DNA of 6,248 nucleotides from Alphaproteobacteria bacterium. Its GTDB lineage: Bacteria > Pseudomonadota > Alphaproteobacteria > Sphingomonadales > Emcibacteraceae. The notes below the pieces were generated by a model. The model was not told where the DNA came from and did no database searches. It saw nothing but the letters and a program-made list of their open reading frames with translations. The stretch covers positions 37,979 to 44,226 of the forward strand of contig NVVY01000017.1 in NCBI GenBank assembly GCA_002749135.1. The letters run 5' to 3'. This document shows positions 1-5,478 of this stretch, in pieces. Numbering within the stretch: position 1 is the first letter of the stretch; every line of letters begins with the position of its first letter. The translations under genes and the position numbers were made by a program.

Positions 1-113
1 AGCGCAATACGCACTTCGCGCATAGCGGCGGTCACGTCCGCCTCTTTCAGCGCGCCGCGTCCCTTTAACTTGTCAAATATACCGCCAAGCTTATCGCTTA
101 AACTGTCAAACAT
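1..113 (-). CDS. ffh: Signal recognition particle protein Ffh, N-terminal fragment (runs off left edge)
   Basis: Ffh is the SRP54-type GTPase that binds 4.5S RNA and signal sequences and delivers ribosomes to the FtsY/SecYEG membrane machinery. Reading the minus strand from the ATG at 113-111 gives 37 complete codons. They start MFDSLSDKLGGIFDKLKGRG and continue through KEADVTAAMREVRIAL, which matches the start of the SRP54 N domain helical bundle (E. coli begins MFDNLTDRLS and has the same xxxxREVRxAL motif). The GTPase G domain and the methionine-rich M domain lie outside the window. A purine-rich AAGAGAG sits about 6 bases before the ATG and can serve as ribosome binding site. The gene is divergent from the outer-membrane protein gene at 490. 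Identification rests on this short conserved piece, but the match is characteristic. Confidence 0.9.
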   Translation of the reverse strand, partial: MFDSLSDKLGGIFDKLKGRGALKEADVTAAMREVRIA

Positions 114-177
114 GTTGTTCTCTCTTTTTGGTTCTTGTGTATCTCTTAAAGACAACACCATAACCATTATTTTATTC

Positions 178-269
178 AGGGGGATAACTCCCCCGTGCCG
201 CGGGCACTCCCCCTCCTCGCATTAGCTCGGACGGCCCTTGGCCTTGCCTCAGACCTTTTGGGTCTTCGG
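178..269. repeat. GC-rich multi-palindrome block in the ffh/OMP divergent intergenic region
   Basis: A GC-rich block lies in otherwise AT-rich spacer. Visible inverted repeats are GGGGG/CCCCC (179-183/190-194), GTGCC/GGCAC (195-199/203-207), GGCC/GGCC (233-236/240-243) and AGACC/GGTCT (251-255/261-265, extended by CC/GG at 247-248/268-269). ACTCCCCC occurs twice as a direct repeat (187-194 and 206-213). The second copy allows a longer competing stem, AGGGGGA/TCCCCCT (178-184/208-214), that encloses the GTGCC hairpin. There is no T-tract after any stem, so it is not an evident terminator, and no open reading frame uses it. It may be a dispersed palindromic intergenic repeat, or a structured leader of ffh, whose start lies 65 bases away. 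The class is not recognised. Confidence 0.4.
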
Positions 270-299
270 ATATTCTTATTAAATCACACAACACAAACG

Positions 300-329
300 C
301 ACCAGTGGGCGAATCTTCGCTGACTGGTG
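300..329. promoter_or_regulatory. Strong inverted repeat upstream of the OMP gene, function unknown
   Basis: CACCAGT (300-306) pairs with ACTGGTG (323-329) and GCGA (309-312) pairs with TCGC (317-320) around an ATCT loop. A single G/G mismatch and a G/T wobble separate the two stems. No T-tract follows on either strand, so an intrinsic terminator is unlikely. It lies about 160 bases upstream of the OMP start and could be an operator or a leader structure. The rest of 330-471 shows no other structure, and I could not place a convincing promoter there. Confidence 0.35.
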
Positions 330-489
330 GACATCCTTGGACGCATTACTTCTGCAAATCCGTGATAGTTGAGCGGAAAATATGGGGATTCTGCGCAAGA
401 GTCAAGTTCTTGTTTCCCGAAGCCAAAAAAAATGCCATAAGTTCACAAAATAAAAAATTACAGAAAAATATAGAAGGAACTTTGCCATA

Positions 490-1152
490 ATGTCTAACCG
501 ATTGAAAACAGCACTTGCCATCGGCGGATTGACCACGATGTTAATGACCTCTCAGGCCCAGGCCGGGCTGGACGGAAATCCGTTCGAGGGGCTGTATCTG
601 GGCTTCAATGCCAATTATTCCAAAGTAACCGCAGATGCCACCTATGAAATTCTGGATGCCAATACCAACTCATTTGGTGGCATATCTTCAAGCAGCAACA
701 GCACCGGATACGGCGGCGTTTTATATGGCGGCATCGGCACCAACATCTGGGGGCCTATGTATGTGGGAATCGAAGCTGGACTTGGCGTCAATGGCGGCAC
801 CTCTTTTGTCACCGATGGCACAAATACTTTTGGCCTGAAAGCCGGTTTTTCCCTTGACATTACAACCCGCGTCGGCATGACCGTATCGGACCGCGTTCTC
901 GTGTATGCGCTGGGCGGTTATACCTCCATAAAATTCAGCAACAAGGGTTTTGTTAATGCCCAGTCAAAAGGGCTTGGCGGATACCGTTATGGAGCGGGCT
1001 TTGAAGTTGGCATAATGGAAGATATTGCTCTGCGCGTGGAATATGTCAGAACCGCTCATGCCGCCATCACCTGGACACAGGCCGGTGACAGCTTTCGCTT
1101 TGATCCCAGTACGCAAGTCGTTAGAATAGGTGTTGTCCTTCACATGGATTGA
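490..1152 (+). CDS. Small outer-membrane beta-barrel protein (OmpA-like barrel / OMP_b-brl type)
   Basis: The 220-residue product has a typical Sec signal peptide: basic start (MSNRLK), hydrophobic core at about 8-20, and a signal peptidase I site after AQA at residue 25. The mature part alternates aromatic and small residues in amphipathic strands at about 32-44 (FEGLYLGFNANYS), 74-84, 90-100, 114-132, 136-146, 163-176, 179-189 and 208-219. That is compatible with an 8-stranded barrel of about 20 kDa. The start is supported by AGAAGGA at 472-478, 11 bases before the ATG. The last residues are GVVLHMD, lacking the terminal Phe/Tyr usual in BAM substrates. There is no OmpA peptidoglycan-binding domain, so it is a bare barrel, perhaps structural or an adhesin/porin-like surface protein; the specific role is unknown. 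It is transcribed alone and converges on the acyltransferase gene, with 37 bases between the stop codons. Confidence 0.8.
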   Translation: MSNRLKTALAIGGLTTMLMTSQAQAGLDGNPFEGLYLGFNANYSKVTADATYEILDANTNSFGGISSSSNSTGYGGVLYGGIGTNIWGPMYVGIEAGLGVNGGTSFVTDGTNTFGLKAGFSLDITTRVGMTVSDRVLVYALGGYTSIKFSNKGFVNAQSKGLGGYRYGAGFEVGIMEDIALRVEYVRTAHAAITWTQAGDSFRFDPSTQVVRIGVVLHMD

Positions 1153-1189
1153 TAAAAAAAGGGGGGATTAACCAACGAAGGGGGAAGTT

Positions 1190-1918
1190 CTATTCGTCTT
1201 TCCCCTCAACGCCCATCAGTTTTTCACTATGGATAACCACATTTTCCTTAAGGCGCGCCATGAAATCCTTTTTGCTCAGGCCACGCTCAATAGGCGGATG
1301 ATATTCCATTATAATAGTGCCCGGCTTGTTAAAGAGGCTGCCTTTCAGCCAATGAACGCCGGTATTTGTTGACGCACAGATGACCGGAATATCCACATCG
1401 CGCTGCATGTAATAAACCCCGGATTTAAGCCGCTTGCGCTTGCCCGGCGAAACACGGGTGCCTTCGACAAAGAGCAACAATGGTATTTTTTGTTTCAGCA
1501 AGAGTTTGGATATTGCAATGGTTTTTTCTTTTGCCTCCCCCTTGCCCCGGTCAATGGGGATGACCTCCATCTTTTCCAACACCTGTTTAAAACCCATAAC
1601 CTTGAACAGCTCCGCCTTGGCCAGCGCTGTAAGGTTTGGCATCCGGCGATAGGTAATCAGGGCTTCCAGATTGCTCATATGTTTGCAACATAGAATGAAC
1701 CCCTGATCCTTGGGCAGATTCTCAAGCCCCCGTTCCTCCAGCTTTAAACCGCCTATTTTATCCAGAAGGAAAAATACCGCATCAAACCACATAGACAGGG
1801 CACGGCGCATAGGGACCGGTGATTTCAGAAAAGACAGGGGAACAAGGACAAAAATAACCCATGCGGGACCGATGGTCCAAAAAAGGATATTATAAATCAG
1901 GGAACGGATATAACTCAT
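1190..1918 (-). CDS. plsC: 1-acyl-sn-glycerol-3-phosphate acyltransferase family protein (PlsC-like)
   Basis: PlsC-family enzymes acylate lysophosphatidate to phosphatidate at the inner membrane. The open frame begins at a TTG at 1942 (250 residues), but I prefer the ATG at 1918 (242 residues). It places MSYIRSLIYNILFW at the N-terminus, like the short R-S-L start of related proteins, and neither start has a clear Shine-Dalgarno. In 250-residue numbering, an N-terminal hydrophobic region (about 12-38) anchors the protein. Motif I is KHMSNLE with His88, and the HX4D acid is Glu93 instead of Asp. Motif II is IPIDRGK (128-134), motif III FVEGTR (158-163) and motif IV has IPV (185-187). The gene follows the radical SAM gene on the same strand after a 65-base gap without a terminator, so co-transcription is likely. 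It could instead act on another lysolipid; the family is secure, the exact substrate is not. Confidence 0.85.
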   Translation of the reverse strand: MSYIRSLIYNILFWTIGPAWVIFVLVPLSFLKSPVPMRRALSMWFDAVFFLLDKIGGLKLEERGLENLPKDQGFILCCKHMSNLEALITYRRMPNLTALAKAELFKVMGFKQVLEKMEVIPIDRGKGEAKEKTIAISKLLLKQKIPLLLFVEGTRVSPGKRKRLKSGVYYMQRDVDIPVICASTNTGVHWLKGSLFNKPGTIIMEYHPPIERGLSKKDFMARLKENVVIHSEKLMGVEGKDE

Positions 1919-1983
1919 AAAAAGAATACTCGGCTTTTTCAAGAATCAAAAAGAGATTTCAGCGGCATATTATTTATTTCATA

Positions 1984-3681
1984 TCAGTTTGTCAAAGCCT
2001 GCGCACCCGCTGAATTATAATTTATCGCCTCCAGATAATGGCCATATTTATGATAGATGTCCGCCGCCCGTTCATCCTTCTCTATCCAGTCATATATTTT
2101 CTGCTCTGCCGCGTGAGCTTTTTCAGCATGCCCCGCCCCCTCATAGCTTTTCATAAGCATATACCAGCCAAATATCTGGAAAGGATAATCACGCGCCATT
2201 GACTTGAAAAGATCAATGCTTTTCTCCCAATTCTGATCAATATAATTCGGGTTATTAAGGAAATTAACCTCCAGATTGGCGGTGTACATTAATTCTTTCA
2301 AGTCCTCAGCAGAGATTTCCGGCGTATCAAAGAGCCGTTCCCTGAAAATGGCCGTTGACCACATGGAAATATCATCCTTGATATGGCCCAATTCTATGAA
2401 CTGGTCATACATTTCCGAGCCGCGCAAGGGAACCGCAATACTGAATGACGCCCAGTCGCTTTTAAGGTTCCGGGCATATTGAATGGTTTCCTCGATCATT
2501 TCACGGGTTTCTTTCGGAAAACCGGCGATGAAGAAACACCGCACATGGACATTCCGGTCCCGGAAATATTTGACGACCTCCACCGCCCGGTCCAGCTTGA
2601 CATTCTTTTTGATAATTTTACGTTGAACATAGGGGGAGCCGGATTCAATGGCCACATTAGTTGTCTGCATCCCGGCCTCTATCAAGGCGTCCATAACATC
2701 ATCAAACAGGGTATTCACCGACAGGGCATTAGGGAACTGAATCTCGAAATTGGGAATATTCCGGCCAAATTTATTTATTTCCTGCAACAGGGAGATAACT
2801 TTCTTGCGGTTAGCGGTGAAAAGATCATCCTCTGGAATATATAGGTTTATCCCGTATTTTTCGTTAAGCTCTCGCATTTCGGCAATGACGCTGTCATCGG
2901 AACGATACCGCATTTTCCGGCCCATGGTTGTATGGGCGGCGCAGAATGTGCAGGAAAAGGGGCAGCCCCGGGTGGTCATGATAGAAATTTCCCGGGTTTC
3001 CTGATGTTCCTCATCCCGCCATGTGGCCCGGCCCTTATCCGCCTTAATATAAGAATATATATCTAGCAGGTCCCAATCTGGAAAAGACAGATCATCAAGA
3101 TTTTTCGGATTGTCCGCCAGAGGCATAGGCAGGCGGTCCTCAACATGCGTCCGGCTGTAAATGCCCTGTACCTGCGGCACATCCCCCTTTTGCAACTGCC
3201 GGACAAATTCCGGGAAAGCGAAATCACATTCACCCCGCGCCGCATAATCAAGGTCCGGGTGATCCATAACCGCATTGACCGCGTTGGTGGTATGGTTGCC
3301 GCCCGCCACAAGTCTCGCCTTGGGCCATATTTTTTTATGAGCCGTAGCCGCCGCATTGAAAAACGGGTGAATGATGGAAAACAGCATGGAATAGCATATT
3401 AAATCCGGCGTAAACTCCCCGGCCATTTCCCCGGCCAGCACCCGGATCATTTCCGCACTGTCCGAATAGCGTTCCGGATTGGTTTTCACCTCACGCAAAT
3501 AATCCAGAACACGCACCTCCACATTCTGAACTTTTGATTTCAGGTTTGATGACAGATAGAGAATACCAAGCGGAATAACCATGGTATGGGGCATGGCATT
3601 CTTCTTGGCCAATATAAGGTCGACCTCATGCATGGGAATAGTTGGAAAGTTGACAAATAATATTTTGAAGGGTTTTGTCAT
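1984..3681 (-). CDS. B12-binding-domain radical SAM protein, substrate unknown
   Basis: The 565-residue cytosolic enzyme has the two-domain layout of class B-like radical SAM proteins. Residues about 5-175 form a Rossmann-like cobalamin-binding domain (ILFVNFP at 7-13, GGNHTT at 127-132, ARGECDFAFPE at 148-158). The radical SAM barrel starts near 230 with TTRGCPFSCTFCAAH, whose Cys240, Cys244 and Cys247 bind the 4Fe-4S cluster. It continues with PEDDLFT (283-288), AIESGS (344-349) and FIAGFPKET (384-392). The C-terminal part (about 480-560) is helical and weakly TPR-like. Start: ATG preceded by GAGGA at 3695-3699, 13 bases upstream, which is rather far. The DxHxxG cobalamin motif is not seen, as is normal in this class. 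Length and layout recall HpnP/BchE-type enzymes, but I see no specific match. Likely reactions are methylation or another C-H modification; pairing with plsC suggests a lipid-related substrate, by inference only. Confidence 0.85.
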   Translation of the reverse strand: MTKPFKILFVNFPTIPMHEVDLILAKKNAMPHTMVIPLGILYLSSNLKSKVQNVEVRVLDYLREVKTNPERYSDSAEMIRVLAGEMAGEFTPDLICYSMLFSIIHPFFNAAATAHKKIWPKARLVAGGNHTTNAVNAVMDHPDLDYAARGECDFAFPEFVRQLQKGDVPQVQGIYSRTHVEDRLPMPLADNPKNLDDLSFPDWDLLDIYSYIKADKGRATWRDEEHQETREISIMTTRGCPFSCTFCAAHTTMGRKMRYRSDDSVIAEMRELNEKYGINLYIPEDDLFTANRKKVISLLQEINKFGRNIPNFEIQFPNALSVNTLFDDVMDALIEAGMQTTNVAIESGSPYVQRKIIKKNVKLDRAVEVVKYFRDRNVHVRCFFIAGFPKETREMIEETIQYARNLKSDWASFSIAVPLRGSEMYDQFIELGHIKDDISMWSTAIFRERLFDTPEISAEDLKELMYTANLEVNFLNNPNYIDQNWEKSIDLFKSMARDYPFQIFGWYMLMKSYEGAGHAEKAHAAEQKIYDWIEKDERAADIYHKYGHYLEAINYNSAGAQALTN

Positions 3682-3722
3682 ACTTGTTTGATTATCCTCA
3701 ACAATGTGGGTGTGAGCGAGAT

Positions 3723-3728
3723 ATTATA
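3723..3728 (-). promoter_or_regulatory. -10 box (TATAAT) of a probable promoter for the radical SAM gene
   Basis: A perfect TATAAT lies on the minus strand. Transcription from it would begin near 3716 and give a leader of about 35 bases to the ATG at 3681. The -35 position at 16-18 bases spacing (for example CAGTTT) is a poor match to TTGACA, so the promoter may depend on an activator or be fortuitous. If real, the hairpins at 3801-3956 lie upstream of the transcript and are not part of its leader. Confidence 0.4.
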
Positions 3729-3800
3729 ACGCAAAAAGATTAACAAAACTGTCATCCTTAAAATATAGCGTGTTATACATAGAAACACAAGATCACTCAC

Positions 3801-3956
3801 CTAGAGTATCCGTCCAGGCCTCAAAAGAAAAGATGGGGGTGACCATACTCTAGCACGACCCGTAAGGTAGCAGAAATTCAACAATCCGCCCCCCGCCGCT
3901 AATAGCGAGAAGACCTCTCGTTACCAGCGGCCCTTTAGGACATAAAGGGCTGGATT
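3801..3956. ncRNA. Candidate structured non-coding RNA, class and strand unknown
   Basis: This stretch has no protein gene but holds several long inverted repeats. CTAGAGTAT (3801-3809) pairs exactly with ATACTCTAG (3845-3853) around a 35-base loop. CCGCT/AGCGG (3896-3900/3926-3930) continues, after an AA/CC mismatch, into TAGCGAGA/TCTCGTTA (3903-3910/3916-3923) with an AGACC loop. GCCCTTTA/TAAAGGGC (3930-3937/3943-3950) has a GGACA loop; base 3930 can join either stem. AATCC/GGATT (3883-3887/3952-3956) can close the last two hairpins into a three-way junction. I do not see the signatures of tmRNA, RNase P, SRP RNA or a cobalamin riboswitch; 6S RNA could not be excluded. On the minus strand a possible promoter (TTCAGG, 17 bases, TATGAT at 3963-3958) would start transcription at about 3951, or the element may be read from the tRNA-Lys upstream. 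The remaining parts, 3729-3800 and 3957-3992, show nothing further of note. Confidence 0.35.
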
Positions 3957-3992
3957 AATCATAAGACAAGCAATATCAGACCTGAATAATTT

Positions 3993-4068
<76 letters not shown>

Positions 4069-4085
4069 CCAAATGAGACAAGCGC

Positions 4086-4114
4086 AACATATCGCCCCAC
4101 ACACTTTTGGTCAA
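4086..4114 (-). promoter_or_regulatory. Promoter of tRNA-Lys(CTT)
   Basis: On the minus strand, TTGACC (4114-4109), a 17-base spacer and TATGTT (4091-4086) form a near-consensus sigma-70 promoter that ends 17 bases before the tRNA. The bases after the -10 box are GCGCT, a GC-rich discriminator of the kind found at stable-RNA promoters under stringent (ppGpp) control. That regulation is inferred from the sequence. Confidence 0.8.
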
Positions 4115-4136
4115 TATGAATATACAGAAATAGAAT

Positions 4137-4169
4137 AACCGTTCGGCCATGACAGCAGAACGGTTTTTT
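4137..4169. terminator. Hairpin terminator between the two tRNA-Lys genes
   Basis: AACCGTTC (4137-4144) pairs perfectly with GAACGGTT (4158-4165) around a 13-base loop. On the plus strand it runs directly into a T-tract (4164-4169), the classic intrinsic form, but no plus-strand gene precedes it. On the minus strand it starts 17 bases after tRNA-Lys(TTT) and is followed by the T-rich ATTCTATTTCT, so it probably ends that tRNA transcript, less ideally. It may work in both directions. Confidence 0.65.
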
Positions 4170-4181
4170 CCAGCATCTTAA

Positions 4182-4257
4182 TGGTGAGCCCGACGGGGTT
4201 CGAACCTGTGACCTACTGATTAAAAGTCAGTTGCTCTACCAGCTGAGCTACGGGCCC
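4182..4257 (-). tRNA. tRNA-Lys, anticodon TTT
   Basis: This is a complete 76-base tRNA on the minus strand with CCA encoded, acceptor stem GGGCCCG/CGGGCTC and anticodon loop CTTTTAA, with anticodon TTT (complement at 4222-4224) reading AAA and, with wobble modification, AAG. It differs from the CTT copy at only six positions (16, 27, 34, 43, 44, 63). The 27-43 pair changes in a compensated way (G-C to A-T). Position 63 leaves an A51/C63 mismatch in the T stem, which the other copy pairs as A-T. Its own promoter is at 4275-4303 and a hairpin terminator follows at 4137-4169. Confidence 0.97.
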
Positions 4258-4274
4258 TCCGAAAAGATGAGCGG

Positions 4275-4303
4275 AACATAATGTCCTATTGCCTTTCGGT
4301 CAA
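4275..4303 (-). promoter_or_regulatory. Promoter of tRNA-Lys(TTT)
   Basis: TTGACC (4303-4298), a 17-base spacer and TATGTT (4280-4275) on the minus strand have the same hexamers and spacing as the promoter of the CTT gene, and end at the same 17-base distance from the tRNA. The discriminator CCGCT is also GC-rich. The -35 box begins only about 33 bases after the tgt stop codon. An 8-base T-tract (minus strand, 4332-4325) lies just past tgt, but I see no convincing stem before it. Confidence 0.8.
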
Positions 4304-4335
4304 CAGGTATTTCGCCCAAGGTTGAAAAAAAACAA

Positions 4336-5478
4336 TCACAGAGGGTCTATGTCTCCCATTGCTCTTTTTTCGTGGAATTTTTTGATAAATTCTTTTAGTT
4401 TTTTAACGGCTATAGATTCTCTAATATCCGACATAAGCCTTTGATAATAAGTTAAATTATGCTCCGTCAGCAACATCAGCCCCAAAAGTTCATTACCGCG
4501 AAACAGGTGGGAAAGATAAGCCCGGCTGTAATGGTGGCAAGCGGAACAGGGACAGCCCTCTTCCAGGGGCCGCATATCATCCACATGGCGGGCGTTTTTC
4601 AGGTTAACAGTCCCGCGCGCGGTGAAGGCCTGTCCTGTACGCCCTGAGCGAGAGGGCAGTACGCAATCGAACATATCAATGCCCCGCGCCACCGCCCCGA
4701 CGATGTCATCGGGCTTGCCAACCCCCATGAGGTAACGCGGTTTTGTCTTTGGCATTAATGGCATGGTATAGTCCAGAACCTCAAACATGACCGCCTGCCC
4801 CTCACCGACCGCAAGGCCGCCGACTGCATAGCCCTGACAGTCTATTTCCCGCAGGGCCGCGACGGAATGGCGGCGGAATTTTTCAAAAACGCCGCCCTGA
4901 ACAATACCGAACAGGGCGTTTTTTTCGGCATGGTCCGAGCCATTATGAAAGGCGTCATATGACCGTTTGGCCCAGCGCATGGACATAAGCATGGACTGTT
5001 CGGTTTCCTGTTCCGTGGCCGGATAGGGCGTGCATTCATCAAAGGCCATGACAATATTGGACCCAAGGAGCCGCTGAATCTCCATGCTTCTTTCCGGGGT
5101 CAGCATATGCTTTGAGCCATCAATATGAGATTGAAAGGCCACCCCTTCCTCGGTTATTTTGCGCAATTTCGCCAGTGACATCACCTGAAAACCGCCGGAA
5201 TCCGTTAATATAGGCCGGTCCCAGTTCATAAATTTATGCAACCCGCCCAGACGGGAAATACGTTCCGCCGTGGGCCTCAGCATCAAATGATAGGTATTGC
5301 CCAGCAAAATATCGGCACCGGTTTCGCGCACGGTCTCCGGCTTCATGGCCTTTACCGTGGCCGCCGTGCCAACGGGCATGAAGGCCGGAGTCCTGATCTC
5401 ACCGCGAGGGGTTTTGATAACGCCCGTTCGGGCATTGCCGTCCGTTCCGGTGATGTCATAGGAAAAATATTCAGTCAT
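4336..5478 (-). CDS. tgt: tRNA-guanine transglycosylase (queuine tRNA-ribosyltransferase)
   Basis: Tgt exchanges the wobble guanine of tRNA-Asn, -Asp, -His and -Tyr for preQ1, the key insertion step of queuosine synthesis. The 380-residue TIM-barrel protein is full length. It shows GNTYHL (60-65), TDSGGFQ (92-98, acid/base Asp93), FDECTPYP (146-153), GIVQGG (191-196), GGLAVGE (220-226), YLMGVGKP (249-256) and FDCVLPSR (270-277) with nucleophile Asp271. The zinc ligands are Cys309, Cys311, Cys314 and His340, with the same spacing as in the Zymomonas enzyme. The SRSGRTG variant after the nucleophile resembles alphaproteobacterial rather than enteric Tgt. The ATG at 5478 overlaps the queA stop as ATGA, indicating translational coupling and one operon. 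All residues expected for activity are present, so a functional enzyme is very likely. Confidence 0.98.
   Translation of the reverse strand: MTEYFSYDITGTDGNARTGVIKTPRGEIRTPAFMPVGTAATVKAMKPETVRETGADILLGNTYHLMLRPTAERISRLGGLHKFMNWDRPILTDSGGFQVMSLAKLRKITEEGVAFQSHIDGSKHMLTPERSMEIQRLLGSNIVMAFDECTPYPATEQETEQSMLMSMRWAKRSYDAFHNGSDHAEKNALFGIVQGGVFEKFRRHSVAALREIDCQGYAVGGLAVGEGQAVMFEVLDYTMPLMPKTKPRYLMGVGKPDDIVGAVARGIDMFDCVLPSRSGRTGQAFTARGTVNLKNARHVDDMRPLEEGCPCSACHHYSRAYLSHLFRGNELLGLMLLTEHNLTYYQRLMSDIRESIAVKKLKEFIKKFHEKRAMGDIDPL

Noticed and set aside
305..490. 61-residue plus-strand open frame starting at GTG just before the OMP gene
   Set aside because: It overlaps the hairpin at 300-329, has no ribosome binding site, resembles no protein I know, and its composition reads like spacer. 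Its stop merely touches the OMP start.
1154..1205. Possible terminator between the OMP and plsC genes (A and G runs, GGGGAA/TTCCCC at 1181-1186/1200-1205)
   Set aside because: The stem is only 6 bp with a 13-base loop, it overlaps the plsC stop, and the A-run at 1154-1160 is too far from it to act as its T-tract on the minus strand.
2479..2844. 121-residue plus-strand open frame inside the radical SAM gene
   Set aside because: It is antisense to a clearly conserved coding sequence (the radical SAM barrel), with no ribosome binding site or recognisable domain; it is a shadow frame.
3063..3402. Overlapping open frames on both strands across the N-terminal part of the radical SAM gene
   Set aside because: Both lie within the conserved B12-domain coding region, and their arginine-rich content is typical of out-of-frame translation.
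3833..3853. Six-codon plus-strand frame (MGVTIL) as a leader peptide
   Set aside because: It has no ribosome binding site and no plus-strand gene downstream to regulate, and it is too short to distinguish from chance.
3690..3960. Cobalamin riboswitch ahead of the B12-domain radical SAM gene
   Set aside because: I looked for the B12-box type core on the minus strand and did not find it. The TATAAT at 3723-3728 also places the likely transcript start downstream of the hairpins.
4321..4340. Intrinsic terminator right after tgt (T8 on the minus strand)
   Set aside because: The T-tract is clear, but no stable stem precedes it; the only candidate is a GGG/CCC pair around a large loop.
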